Shown: positions 7,869-17,056 of the stretch, one piece after another
Layout: each line of letters begins with the position of its first letter
Numbering within the stretch: position 1 is the stretch's first letter
Source of the DNA: Hydrogenovibrio kuenenii DSM 12350
GTDB taxonomy: Bacteria; Pseudomonadota; Gammaproteobacteria; Thiomicrospirales; Thiomicrospiraceae
Reading direction: 5' to 3'
NCBI RefSeq assembly: GCF_000526715.1
Contig: NZ_JAGP01000001.1
Coordinates: 2,385,026 to 2,449,025, forward strand
DNA: 64,000 bases
Position numbers and translations under genes: made by a program
Notes under the pieces: model-generated
What the model saw: only the letters and a program-made list of their open reading frames with translations
Told to the model about the DNA's origin: nothing
Databases searched by the model: none

Positions 7869-10484
7869 ATGGATTTTAAAAAACCGAGTATTCGAAAAAC
7901 TATCCTTTTGGGAGCGCTAGCTGCTTCCTTGTTGATTTTTGTTGGTTCTTATTTTTTCTCGTCTAAATTATTCGAAAACTCAATTATTGAAAATAATCAC
8001 CGTGTTGCAGTTACTTTTTCTCGTCTGACTTTCGATAATATGTATCAAATTATGAGCGAAGGTTGGACACGTAAATAGCTCAATAATTTTCTTGAAAAAA
8101 CCCAAAAAACCTATCAATTATCAAATATTAATATTGATATTTTTCGCAGTCAGATTGTTAGTAAACAGTTTGGCGCAATCCCTCAACATTTAGAAAATTC
8201 TCCAAAATTAAAAAAACGATTGGATCAGGTTTTTTTAGATAAAGAACCTTTGTCATTAACGCAAGATGCGGTTTTAGATAGCCTGTTTCCACTTAAAGCA
8301 GAGCAAAGATGTTTGGTATGTCATACACAAGCGAAAGTAGGGGATGTATTAGGAGTGATGCACTTTCGTCAAGATATGCGTCAAACCTTATCTGATGCTA
8401 ATCAACGATTTTTGCTTTTTTTCCTTCTCTTATTGCCTTTACCTATTATTGTTGCTTATTTAATTACTTTAAAACTCAGCGGTTTTTTAGAAAGAGTAAT
8501 TAGCTCTCTTCATGAAAAAATAGAACATATTCATAAGATTAGAGATTTAAAATAAATCCAACCATCAGATATTTTTTCAAAATTTAAAGAACTCGAAATG
8601 CTGGGTGTAGAGTTTGAAAAACTATCCGATAAGTTGCAGATGGTTGCAGTGGATAGAGATATTCTTGAATTTGAAATTAAGCTTTTAGATAAATTTATTA
8701 TTACATCTGAAGTGGTTCGAGATTGGAAAGAGCATGTTAATCAACTGATTGTTGAAATCACTAAAATTTTACCGATTTATGGGCTTTTTGTAGTTTTCAG
8801 AACGGATGATGAAGAACGTTTTGGGATGGAAATATTTTGGGCAGGTACGCCTTCAGAGGAAATGAAAAAGCATTTTGAAAAGTTAGCTGAAGCCCAAATT
8901 TTAGAGCACCCTATTTTAAAATTGAACCCACAAATTGATGTTCATCATAGTATTGCTGATGAAAATCTTCGGCTAGAAGATAATCAAGAAAATATTGAAA
9001 CTCAAGCCAAAAGTTTAATGCTAGAGCAGCCTCGTATTGGTGGTGTGGTTGGTATTGGTGTTCAGGCAATAAATCAAGATTTAACTCGTACTATCGTTAT
9101 TGAAAGTATTTTAACGACTTTGATTAATGTAGTTGGTTCTATCAAAGCCATTAATAAATATACTCATGATTTGGAATATTATGCGACTCGAGATCCTTTA
9201 ACCAACCTTTATAACCGTCGTGTATTTCATGAATTACTGGAATATGAAATACAACGTGCTGATAGACATGAGTATCACTTCTCATTGATGATGATTGATT
9301 GTGATAATTTTAAAATGATTAATGATCGATATGGCCATGCATTTGGTGATCAGATGTTACAAGCTTTGACTAACAAAGTAGAGGAAGCTTTGAGAGGTGA
9401 AGATGTATTTGGTCGTTATGGTGGTGATGAATTTTGTGTGCTGTTACCAGAGACGGATATAGAGAAAGCGCATGTGATTGCACAGCATATTATGGATGAA
9501 ATTCATCAAATCGAAGAAATTCATCCTAGTGGTGAAAGGGTTCATTTAACCTGTTCTATTGGTTTGGCTAACTATCCTGATCATGCTGATAGTGCAAAAG
9601 ACTTATTTATTGTTTCTGACAATATGATGTATAAGGGTAAACGAAATGGTAAGAACCAATTTTGTTTCCCTGATGAAGATGAGCTTGCTGAACTTTATCG
9701 TAGAAATACTGAAAAAAGTGCATTCATTATGCAAGCTTTAGCGGATGAAGATTGTATTGAACCGCATTTTCAACCGATTTTATCTTTTAAAAATCATAAA
9801 GATATTCAAGTACACGAATTGTTGATGCGTATTCGTAAAAATGATGAATTAGTGTCAGCTGGTGAGTTTATTGATATTGCTGAAAACATGGGTGTTGTGC
9901 ATCAACTTGATTATCTATTAATCAAAAAAGCATTTATCAAAATGCGGCAACAAAATTATCAAGGTTTGATGTTTATTAATATTTCGCCTCGTGCCTTAAT
10001 ATTGAATGAATTTATCAATAAGGTAAAAGAGCTCGCAAGAGAGTATGAAATAGTGCCTAGTCGCATTGTTTTTGAAATAACTGAGCGTGAGACTGTAAGA
10101 AACATCAGCCTTTTAGAAAAGTTTGTTAAAGAACTTAAATTTGAAGGCTTTATGTTTGCCATTGATGATTTTGGTTCCGGTTTTTCGTCTTTTCAATACA
10201 TAAAACGCTTCCCAATCGACTATTTAAAAATAGAAGGGGAGTTTATTAGCAATATGCTGAATGATCGTATTGATTATGCATTTGTAGAAAGTGCGGTCAC
10301 ACTAGCAAAATCAGTTGGTATTGAAACCGTTGCTGAATTTATTGAATCTGAAGAAGTGTTAAAAGCTGTTCAAGATTGCGGTATTACTATGGCTCAAGGC
10401 TATTTTATAGGTAAAGCTGAGCTAGAGTTTTTAGACCAGGTTCCTGATAGAGTTCTTAATGTTTTGGATTTAGATAATACTTAA
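7869..10484 (+). pseudogene. Membrane heme-motif GGDEF-EAL protein gene interrupted by two in-frame stops
   Basis: One continuous reading frame of 872 codons is broken by TAG at 8076-8078 and TAA at 8553-8555, with no frameshift. Restored, it would encode a short cytoplasmic tail and TM1 (about residues 12-32), then a periplasmic segment containing CLVCH at about 8311-8325. CLVCH is a CxxCH c-type heme motif. TM2 (about 8405-8470), a linker, a GAF-like region, GGDEF and EAL follow. Both stops differ from glutamine codons by one C-to-T change (CAG to TAG, CAA to TAA), and the flanking sequence stays protein-like throughout. The likely reading is a recent pseudogene of a redox- or ligand-sensing cyclic-di-GMP enzyme. 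Stop readthrough or internal restart at 8598 could still yield product. Confidence 0.75.
8598..10484 (+). CDS. Intact cytoplasmic GGDEF-EAL portion of the interrupted gene
   Basis: From the ATG at 8598 a 628-residue GAF-like/GGDEF/EAL polypeptide remains open. GGDEF is intact at about residues 275-279 and is preceded by RGED five residues upstream, a canonical product-inhibition I-site. The EAL domain has ELLMR in place of EALLR. It keeps the asparagine of FINISP, EIT, the DDFG pair, LKIEG, the glutamate of AEFIE and QGY, so phosphodiesterase activity is plausible. No strong ribosome-binding site precedes 8598 (only AAAGAA), so whether this fragment is expressed is unclear. Its 3' end overlaps the convergent lipoprotein gene by four bases. 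Confidence 0.6.
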   Translation: MLGVEFEKLSDKLQMVAVDRDILEFEIKLLDKFIITSEVVRDWKEHVNQLIVEITKILPIYGLFVVFRTDDEERFGMEIFWAGTPSEEMKKHFEKLAEAQILEHPILKLNPQIDVHHSIADENLRLEDNQENIETQAKSLMLEQPRIGGVVGIGVQAINQDLTRTIVIESILTTLINVVGSIKAINKYTHDLEYYATRDPLTNLYNRRVFHELLEYEIQRADRHEYHFSLMMIDCDNFKMINDRYGHAFGDQMLQALTNKVEEALRGEDVFGRYGGDEFCVLLPETDIEKAHVIAQHIMDEIHQIEEIHPSGERVHLTCSIGLANYPDHADSAKDLFIVSDNMMYKGKRNGKNQFCFPDEDELAELYRRNTEKSAFIMQALADEDCIEPHFQPILSFKNHKDIQVHELLMRIRKNDELVSAGEFIDIAENMGVVHQLDYLLIKKAFIKMRQQNYQGLMFINISPRALILNEFINKVKELAREYEIVPSRIVFEITERETVRNISLLEKFVKELKFEGFMFAIDDFGSGFSSFQYIKRFPIDYLKIEGEFISNMLNDRIDYAFVESAVTLAKSVGIETVAEFIESEEVLKAVQDCGITMAQGYFIGKAELEFLDQVPDRVLNVLDLDNT

Positions 10485-10729
10485 TCTGCCTGTTTATAGC
10501 CTAATTGACGCATACAATCCTCATAAGAGATTGCACCCATTTCACCTTTATAAATATTCATTTTAGACACGCCATTCCGGTTGTTCCATGCACCAGTAGC
10601 TTCGCCTTTACAGTAAAGCATGTCATTACGGTATTGATTATTGGTTTGCCCTGATTTTTTTAGAAATGCTTGATTATGAGCACAACTGCTCAAAAGCAAT
10701 ATGCCTGCAAAAATACCTAGTTTTTTCAT
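10481..10729 (-). CDS. Small putative lipoprotein of unknown function
   Basis: An 82-residue protein with a short lipoprotein signal, MKKLGIFAGILLLSSC, lipobox LSSC at residues 13-16. The start at 10729 has AGGA at good spacing. An upstream in-frame ATG at 10750 would give a duplicated MKKLGF leader and overlaps the stop of the preceding gene. The mature part contains two more cysteines (YCKGEATGAW and YEDCMRQLGY), reminiscent of small gammaproteobacterial lipoproteins with a Cys-x(n)-DCM-x(2)-KGY/LGY ending. It probably shares a transcript with the Na/Pi cotransporter-family gene upstream of it on the minus strand. Function unknown. Confidence 0.7.
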   Translation of the reverse strand: MKKLGIFAGILLLSSCAHNQAFLKKSGQTNNQYRNDMLYCKGEATGAWNNRNGVSKMNIYKGEMGAISYEDCMRQLGYKQAD

Positions 10730-10749
10730 AATAAATCCTAATTTTTTCA

Positions 10750-12534
10750 TTAATTTTGTGGTGATTCCAAACCCTTGGTTTGTAATCTTGCAATCCTTTT
10801 AGATAGAGTGTGTAAACGTTTCAGTGCATCGACAATTTGCATTTCTATTCTAAAAATAATCAGTCTGGATTCATCTGATCTCATATGTTTCACTTGATGT
10901 TTTAATGTCATTTGTATCATTTCATCAATGGCTGCTTTTGCTGAAAACACTTCCAAAGCTTTTTCTTTTTGCTGCTCATCAAGAGCAATTAAAGCATTAT
11001 TTAGAGATTTAACCACTTCTTTGGTGATATTACCCATTAAATCCTGCATGGTAGGGCTAACCTTGAGTTGGAATTCAAACGTTTGATGGCGGGCATCTAA
11101 CAGTCCATTTTCAATGGTTTCCATTACCGATTCTAATATGTTCGATATGGTAATCAATTCAACATATTTTTGTTGTTGGGTTTCATCAAGATTAGATTGA
11201 GAGATTTTGCTTAAATACAGCAATATTAAATGTTGATATTGTCGAAGCTGTCGAAGTGATTTTTCTTCAAATTTAAGAGCATTTAATTGAACAGGATAGT
11301 TATTGTTTATGAAATGTTGGAATAGATTATTCAGTTTTTCACGAAAAACATTCAGTTCCATTACAACTGCACCAAAAGCTAATTCAGGGGTTTTTAGAAA
11401 GTTGTCATCCAAAAATTTAGGATCGAATGATTGTTGTTTTTCTTCATCCAAAACGGGTACGAAACGGTAAGCTAGCCAAACAAATAAACCCAGTAAAGGT
11501 AAAAATAGAATCAGAGCAGAAAGTTTGAAAATTGTATTGGCATTGGCAATCTCACGAGGTGTATTTTCTGCCAGGCTGGCCATAGAATTTAAGTCAGTTC
11601 CTGTCATTGGAGAAATATAAACAGCTAAAGCTGCTAACACACTAATAAACGGTAACCAAAGTAGCACGCCAAATACATTGAACAGCACATGAATCAAAGC
11701 TGCTCTAATCGCTTCTCGAGATTGTCCGATGGTAGCGAGAACCGCTGTAATACAAGTACCTATGTCAGCGCCCATCGATAGAGCAATACCGTTGGGTAAG
11801 GTCAAAAATCCTTGGCTTGCCATGACAATCACAATACCAATAGTTGCTGAAGAAGACTGTACTAAGGCAGTAAACCCCAGGCCAATCAAAATGCCGTAAA
11901 GTGGATGGTTAAGTTCTCTGATTGTTTGTAAAAAAGGCTCATAGGTTTTGAGTGGAGACATACCTTCACCCATTAAATTCATGCCGATGAAAAGTAACCC
12001 AAGACCTAAAAGCAATTGGCCGAAATTTTTTCTAACACGTGTTTCGCTCATAAATTGAATTAGAAAACCGACAAAGACCATTATGAGTGCTAGGTTGTAG
12101 ATTTTGAAAGCAACGATTTGGGCAGTGATTGTTGTCCCTAAGTTTGCTCCCATTATGATGCTACCCGCCTGCATAAGCGTCATCATGCCTGAAGCAACAA
12201 AACCGATGACTAAAACACTAGTGACGGAAGAAGATTGGATAATAGCAGTTACGAAAGTACCAGATAGGGCGCCCATCACTCGGTTGGTGGTTAAGGTAGC
12301 TAGCAGTTGTTTCATGCGGCCACCGGCAATTGCCAACAAGCCTTTAACCATCAAATCCAAACCAAAGAGAAAGAGTGCTAGACCGCCTAATAATTGCAAC
12401 AGCATTTCATACCAATTCAGGGTAGAAATCATTTCTCTTGGTAGAACAGCCAGTGCAGTACCTGACCAAAAAAGTAGCAGTAGGAGAGTTTTGACAGGTT
12501 TTATTTTGATTTGCATAGGTACAGCTTTAAACAA
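10750..12534 (-). CDS. Na/Pi cotransporter family protein with C-terminal PhoU-like domain
   Basis: A 594-residue NptA/YjbB-type protein (PF02690 repeats), expected to move phosphate across the inner membrane with sodium; bacterial members have been linked to phosphate export. The two inverted family repeats are each marked by a QSSS motif: FVTAIIQSSSVTS in the first and TALVQSSSATIG in the second. Eight or more membrane segments precede residue ~350. The soluble C-terminal ~220 residues are helical and PhoU-like, which suggests regulation by phosphate status. An internal ATG six codons in (12516) is an alternative start. A partial copy of the dispersed 20-bp motif lies inside the gene at 11564-11581. 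Confidence 0.88.
   Translation of the reverse strand: MFKAVPMQIKIKPVKTLLLLLFWSGTALAVLPREMISTLNWYEMLLQLLGGLALFLFGLDLMVKGLLAIAGGRMKQLLATLTTNRVMGALSGTFVTAIIQSSSVTSVLVIGFVASGMMTLMQAGSIIMGANLGTTITAQIVAFKIYNLALIMVFVGFLIQFMSETRVRKNFGQLLLGLGLLFIGMNLMGEGMSPLKTYEPFLQTIRELNHPLYGILIGLGFTALVQSSSATIGIVIVMASQGFLTLPNGIALSMGADIGTCITAVLATIGQSREAIRAALIHVLFNVFGVLLWLPFISVLAALAVYISPMTGTDLNSMASLAENTPREIANANTIFKLSALILFLPLLGLFVWLAYRFVPVLDEEKQQSFDPKFLDDNFLKTPELAFGAVVMELNVFREKLNNLFQHFINNNYPVQLNALKFEEKSLRQLRQYQHLILLYLSKISQSNLDETQQQKYVELITISNILESVMETIENGLLDARHQTFEFQLKVSPTMQDLMGNITKEVVKSLNNALIALDEQQKEKALEVFSAKAAIDEMIQMTLKHQVKHMRSDESRLIIFRIEMQIVDALKRLHTLSKRIARLQTKGLESPQN
11564..11581 (+). repeat. Dispersed motif, partial copy 3 (inside Na/Pi gene)
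   Basis: TTTTCTGCCAGGCTGGCC keeps the 12-base core CTGCCAGGCTGG. In the minus-strand gene it encodes ASLAEN. Confidence 0.7.
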
Positions 12535-12692
12535 TGGATATAAAGGTTATTCTGAACCCGTTTAGATGTTTATGGGTATTTTTTTGATAAAAATTTTTAT
12601 TTTTAAATAAACGAATTTTGGGTCTTTTATACGATTTTTTATGTATTATGAAATTACTGTTGCTTGAGAAAGTCTATTAGAAGGATCTATAT

Positions 12693-13958
12693 ATGACTCA
12701 TAGATCAACGCGAGAGATCATCGATGATCTCTATGAAAAGTTTTATCAAGAGCTGCTGTCTGAACCGCATTATGCAGTGTTTTTTGAGAAACAAAATATT
12801 AATTCAATCAAGCAAAAACAAGCTCAATCTCTTTTTGATCTACTCAGTCTTTCTGACGAAGAAATCCATGAAAATGGTCTTTTACTTGGCAAAATTCATG
12901 TCAATATCGGCCTACCTTTTGAAGATTTATATGCGGGTTATCACAAACTTCAGCAATTAATTCCGTTATATTTTGATGAATATTGGTTGGCAAATCACCA
13001 ACTTTTCCGAAGATTGAGTTTACAAAAAGATGCTGTTGCAAAAGGTTATTTGATTAGTTATATCGAGCAACTTAAGCAAGAAATTGACACGACTATAGAT
13101 AAACGCAGACTTTTACTCCGAGCCAATTTTTCAGAGTTGGCAAACTATCCTTTGGTTTGGTTCCAAGAAATTTTAGTTCACTTATCCGACAAAAAAAATC
13201 CTTTACCGGAAATGGATCACAATTTGTGTTCGTTAACAGATCAATTAGTTAATCATACTTGTTTGAAGGAGTCCGAAAGAGCAGAGTTGCTCCATACCCA
13301 TACGGTACAGCATATTATGGGTAATAATTTTCTGTTTTTTGTTAATCATAAAGAATATACGTTAGCGGTATTTTTGTTATCACGTTTTTACGGCCTGACT
13401 TTAGATTTATCTAATCGTATTGGCCTGGCTTTTCAAATGTCGTTTATTCAGGAGCTGCAAAAAGATCCTTTAACGCATTTTTATCTGCGACATGATATGG
13501 AAAGTCTTATTGAAGAAGTGCTTCAAATTTCTGTGACTACAAAGCGGAATGTTGCCATTGTTATGCTTGATTTAGATGACTTTAAACAGATTAATGATCT
13601 TTACGGACACTTGGCGGGAGATAATGTTTTAAAAGAAATTAGTGAATTGTTTGCCCAAATTGTTAGAGAATCAGACAAGATTTTTCGTTATGGCGGAGAA
13701 GAATTTTTGATTTTATTGGACGGTGCTAATATTGAAGTAGCAGCAACAATCTCTGAGCGTTTGCGTAAGCTGATTGAAGAACATGATTTTTCAATTAACG
13801 AAACGGTAAAAATGCACATTACCGCCAGTATCGGTATTGCTGCTTATCATCCGAGTATGATGGAAAAAGTGCCTAGTGCTAGACACTTTATTGATACCTG
13901 TGATCGTATGTTGCTTAGAGCAAAACGAAACGGTAAAAACCGTATTGAGTATTGCTAA
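12693..13958 (+). CDS. Globin-coupled-sensor-like diguanylate cyclase
   Basis: A 421-residue soluble protein. The N-terminal ~160 residues resemble sensory globin domains of HemAT/DosC type: an early FYQELLSEPHYAVFF helix and then GKIHVNIGLPFEDLYAGY, where His69 aligns with the proximal heme ligand region. The C-terminal GGDEF domain carries GGEEF at about residues 334-338, with RESD five residues upstream as an I-site. The predicted role is cyclic-di-GMP synthesis controlled by O2 or another heme ligand. Heme binding itself is inferred from the pattern. AAGGA precedes the start by eight bases. The 158-bp spacer upstream contains AT-rich sequence and no clear operator. Confidence 0.78.
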   Translation: MTHRSTREIIDDLYEKFYQELLSEPHYAVFFEKQNINSIKQKQAQSLFDLLSLSDEEIHENGLLLGKIHVNIGLPFEDLYAGYHKLQQLIPLYFDEYWLANHQLFRRLSLQKDAVAKGYLISYIEQLKQEIDTTIDKRRLLLRANFSELANYPLVWFQEILVHLSDKKNPLPEMDHNLCSLTDQLVNHTCLKESERAELLHTHTVQHIMGNNFLFFVNHKEYTLAVFLLSRFYGLTLDLSNRIGLAFQMSFIQELQKDPLTHFYLRHDMESLIEEVLQISVTTKRNVAIVMLDLDDFKQINDLYGHLAGDNVLKEISELFAQIVRESDKIFRYGGEEFLILLDGANIEVAATISERLRKLIEEHDFSINETVKMHITASIGIAAYHPSMMEKVPSARHFIDTCDRMLLRAKRNGKNRIEYC

Positions 13959-13961
13959 ATC

Positions 13962-15380
13962 TTAAAACAAGTTAGCGTTAATCAAGCTGTGAACCCAAAT
14001 ACTGGCAAAATAACCCAATAGAATCGCTGGCATCCATTTTAAATGCCCGACAAAGGTATATTTTCCTTTTGATTGTCCCATCAGTGCAACACCCGCTGCA
14101 GAACCAATAGAAAGTAAGGAACCACCAACCCCCGCGGTTAAAGTGACTAGTAACCATTGACCGTCTGGCATGCTTGGATTCATTGTTAGTACAGCGTACA
14201 TAACAGGGATGTTATCAACAATCGCTGATAAGAAACCTACTGCAATGTTAGCTTCTGTCGCGCCCCACTGGTTATACATAACATTGGAAGCCACAGCAAG
14301 ATAACCAATCGTTCCTAAACCACCTACAGCGAGAATTACACCGAAGAAGAATAAAAGCGTATCCCACTCTGCACGGGCAATTTTGTTGAAAATATCAAAA
14401 CTGACGGGTTGAGAAATGTGTTTGATTGAACCATCGCTTCCTGTGTTCATTTCATAAGACAATTCCCCCGTTTTCTTTAGATAGAAAGCAAAGAACTGTA
14501 AATAAGCTAAACCGGTCATCATGCCCAATACGGGAGGCAGTTCGAGGAAGTTATGGATAGAAACTGCAGTTGCAATGGTTGCGAAGAACAAGAAAATAAT
14601 GCGCTTTGCACCACGTTTCATTTTGGTAATTTCTTCTAAAGCATCAGGTTTTGATTTTGGCAGGGCTAAAGACATGAAAATCGCCGGTACAACAAAGTTC
14701 ACCAAAGCTGGAATAAATAAGTCGAAGAATTCATGGAATTTCAACAAACCTTTTTGCCAAACCATTAGCGTGGTGATATCACCAAATGGGCTGAAAGCAC
14801 CACCCGCATTGGCAGCGATAACAACATTAATAAAGCTCAGTGTAACGAACTTCGGTGAGTTTACACCTACAGCAAGGATAACAGCGCCCATTAGCAAAGC
14901 GGTTGTTGAGTTGTCTGCAACCGGAGAAATAAAGAAAGCTAAGAACCCGGTAATCCAAAAGAGTTGTCGGTAAGAAAAACCTTTAGAGACCAACCAACCG
15001 CGAAGCGCGTCAAATACATGGCGCTCTTCCATTGCATTGATATAAGTCATGGCTGCCAGTAAGAATAAAAATAGTTCGGCATATTCTAAAATATTATGGC
15101 GTACAGCCTCTTCAGCTGCATGAGGGAAACCGTGAGTATGCATGACATAGGCAATCAGTATCCATATCAATCCCGCAGCTAGAATCACAGGTTTTGATTT
15201 ACGAAGTTGGGTAAATTCTTCTGTCATTACCAGTAAATAGGCGACAACGAAAATACCCAAAGCAGTATAACCAATCCAATGTGTTGTTAAATCTAAACTG
15301 CTGGGTGTTTCCGCAGCGAAAGCAAATCCCGGGATGAATGAGATAGCCAGAACGAAAAGAGTGGACAGAAATGTCTTCAT
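13962..15380 (-). CDS. nhaD: Na+/H+ antiporter NhaD
   Basis: An NhaD-type antiporter that exports Na+ or Li+ in exchange for protons, typical of marine and haloalkaliphilic bacteria. About 472 residues from the ATG at 15380, chosen because AAAGGA sits seven bases upstream; an upstream in-frame ATG at 15401 lacks a site. There is a cleavable-looking leader ending FAFAAE, then more than ten membrane segments. Family segments such as ISPVADNSTTALLMGAVI and ANAGGAFSPFGDITTLMVW are clear. It is convergent with the diguanylate cyclase (three-base gap) and divergent from nhaA, so the pair shares a 74-bp control region. Confidence 0.93.
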   Translation of the reverse strand: MKTFLSTLFVLAISFIPGFAFAAETPSSLDLTTHWIGYTALGIFVVAYLLVMTEEFTQLRKSKPVILAAGLIWILIAYVMHTHGFPHAAEEAVRHNILEYAELFLFLLAAMTYINAMEERHVFDALRGWLVSKGFSYRQLFWITGFLAFFISPVADNSTTALLMGAVILAVGVNSPKFVTLSFINVVIAANAGGAFSPFGDITTLMVWQKGLLKFHEFFDLFIPALVNFVVPAIFMSLALPKSKPDALEEITKMKRGAKRIIFLFFATIATAVSIHNFLELPPVLGMMTGLAYLQFFAFYLKKTGELSYEMNTGSDGSIKHISQPVSFDIFNKIARAEWDTLLFFFGVILAVGGLGTIGYLAVASNVMYNQWGATEANIAVGFLSAIVDNIPVMYAVLTMNPSMPDGQWLLVTLTAGVGGSLLSIGSAAGVALMGQSKGKYTFVGHLKWMPAILLGYFASIWVHSLINANLF

Positions 15381-15454
15381 CACTATTCCTTTAAAAAGCA
15401 TTAATTATGTGTATTATAAGGAATTGATGTCATAAATGGGATTAATCAAAGCTG

Positions 15455-16819
15455 ATGCAGAGTTTTAAAGAATATAAGTTGTATGCGCCTTGGGAAAAGG
15501 CATTTAACCGTCTTGCTACACCTTTTGAACGTTTCCTTCATCAACAAACCACCACGGGTTTGGTGTTGATGTTTATGACGGTGGTTGCACTGATTCTAGC
15601 CAATACACCTTTAGCAGAAGCCTATAGTCATTTGTTTCATACACACATTGTTGTGGGTATTGGTGATTTTAAAATTGATCACTCTTTACATCACTGGATT
15701 AATGATGGATTGATGGCACTGTTTTTCTTTGTGATTGGTCTTGAAATTAAACGAGAAGTGCTTGTTGGTGAACTTTCCGATATTCGCAATGCTATTTTGC
15801 CGATTATCGCTGCATTAGGCGGTGTTATTATGCCGGCTATGCTTTATTTCGGTATTAACCAAGGCTTGCCAAGTGAAAATGGCTGGGGAATCCCAATGGC
15901 AACGGATATCGCGTTTGCCATCAGTGCGTTGGTGTTGCTTGGCAGAAGAGTTCCAACGGCATTAGTGACATTTTTAGTTGCCTTGGCAATTGTCGACGAT
16001 TTGATGGCGGTTGTTGTAATCGCCTTGTTTTACACTGAGCAAATTCACTTTATTCCATTATTTGTGGCACTTGGTTTTTTCCTAGTGTTGATCTTGTTTA
16101 ATCGTTTTGGTATCCATAAACCTTTACCATATTTCATCATTGGTGGCTTGATGTGGGTCGCTATGCTGGAGTCCGGTGTGCATGCAACCATTGCAGGGAT
16201 TTTAACGGCTATGGCTATTCCAGCTAAGCCTTCGTTTAATCCTGAAGCATTTGACTCACAAATCAAAACGTTGACCGAAAAATTCCGTTCTTACAATGTT
16301 CAGAATGATTTTCAGCTTCATGAAAAACAAGAGCCTATTTTGCATGAAATCAATCATACAGTTCATGCAGTACAAGCACCATTGAATCGTTTGGAGCATG
16401 ATTTTCATTTGCCGGTCAGTTTAATTGTCATTCCTTTGTTTGCATTGGCAAATGCCGGGATTACGATAGACTTTTCAGCAATGGAAAGTATGATTATGGA
16501 ACCCGTTACTCTAGGGGTTATTATTGGATTGGTAGCAGGGAAAGTCATCGGTATTGCTGGGGTGTCAATGCTGGCTATTAAATTAGGTATTGCGCGTTTG
16601 CCGACAGGATCAAGTTATTCTCAATTGCTCGGAGTGTCTTTCCTTGGTGGGATAGGGTTTACCATGTCTATTTTTATTGCCGGACTAGCTTGGCCAGCTA
16701 ATGAAGCTTTCTTATTACAGGCTAAGGTAGGTATTTTACTCGCATCTTTGTTTGCGGGACTATTTGGTTTTATGTGGTTACGCTTCGTTGCGAAACCAAT
16801 CCATTTAAAAGATATTTAA
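15455..16819 (+). CDS. nhaA: Na+/H+ antiporter NhaA
   Basis: An electrogenic pH-regulated antiporter of the inner membrane. It has 454 residues, somewhat longer than E. coli NhaA (388) because of an N-terminal extension and a hydrophilic insert at about residues 270-310. The ion-binding aspartate pair is present as Asp181-Asp182 in LALAIVDDL, and the ATDIAFAISAL segment and the FFFVIGLEIKRE loop are conserved. It is divergent from nhaD across a very short intergenic region. Two different antiporters side by side suggest strong sodium or pH stress in the habitat. Confidence 0.95.
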   Translation: MQSFKEYKLYAPWEKAFNRLATPFERFLHQQTTTGLVLMFMTVVALILANTPLAEAYSHLFHTHIVVGIGDFKIDHSLHHWINDGLMALFFFVIGLEIKREVLVGELSDIRNAILPIIAALGGVIMPAMLYFGINQGLPSENGWGIPMATDIAFAISALVLLGRRVPTALVTFLVALAIVDDLMAVVVIALFYTEQIHFIPLFVALGFFLVLILFNRFGIHKPLPYFIIGGLMWVAMLESGVHATIAGILTAMAIPAKPSFNPEAFDSQIKTLTEKFRSYNVQNDFQLHEKQEPILHEINHTVHAVQAPLNRLEHDFHLPVSLIVIPLFALANAGITIDFSAMESMIMEPVTLGVIIGLVAGKVIGIAGVSMLAIKLGIARLPTGSSYSQLLGVSFLGGIGFTMSIFIAGLAWPANEAFLLQAKVGILLASLFAGLFGFMWLRFVAKPIHLKDI

Positions 16820-16841
16820 TCCCTATTTGAAATGATGGGAT

Positions 16842-17054
16842 TCAATCAAGCGTTGGATGTATCAATGTATTGGGTTCCGTCATTTCTTCATTCGCTTCGG
16901 AATTGAAGTGAATTTCATAATGCGTAAAATCCGTATCCTTTATGCTGATAAGTTGTTCCGCGACTTTTTTTAAATAAACGGAATCATAATGTTTGGCTTT
17001 AAAAGTCAGGTTGTGTTTTCCATACACCTTAAGCACAAACTCTTCGTCTTTCAT
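16842..17054 (-). CDS. Hypothetical 70-residue protein downstream of yjbQ
   Basis: A small acidic protein with no signal peptide or membrane segment, starting two bases after the yjbQ stop and so almost certainly cotranscribed with it. The N-terminus reads like a beta strand-helix (EFVLKVYGKHNLTFKAKHYD, then a helix ending EQLISI). I do not recognise the family. Confidence 0.6.
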   Translation of the reverse strand: MKDEEFVLKVYGKHNLTFKAKHYDSVYLKKVAEQLISIKDTDFTHYEIHFNSEANEEMTEPNTLIHPTLD

Positions 17055-17056
17055 TA

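Noticed and set aside
7869..10484. Alternative genetic code (TAG and TAA read as Gln)
   Set aside because: Other genes in the window end normally at TAA and TAG, so the two stops are more simply mutations.
12104..12565. 153-codon plus-strand open frame opposite the Na/Pi gene
   Set aside because: It lies antisense to a clear membrane-protein gene and its sequence has no family character.
14521..14973. 150-codon plus-strand open frame opposite nhaD
   Set aside because: Antisense shadow of a well-supported gene.
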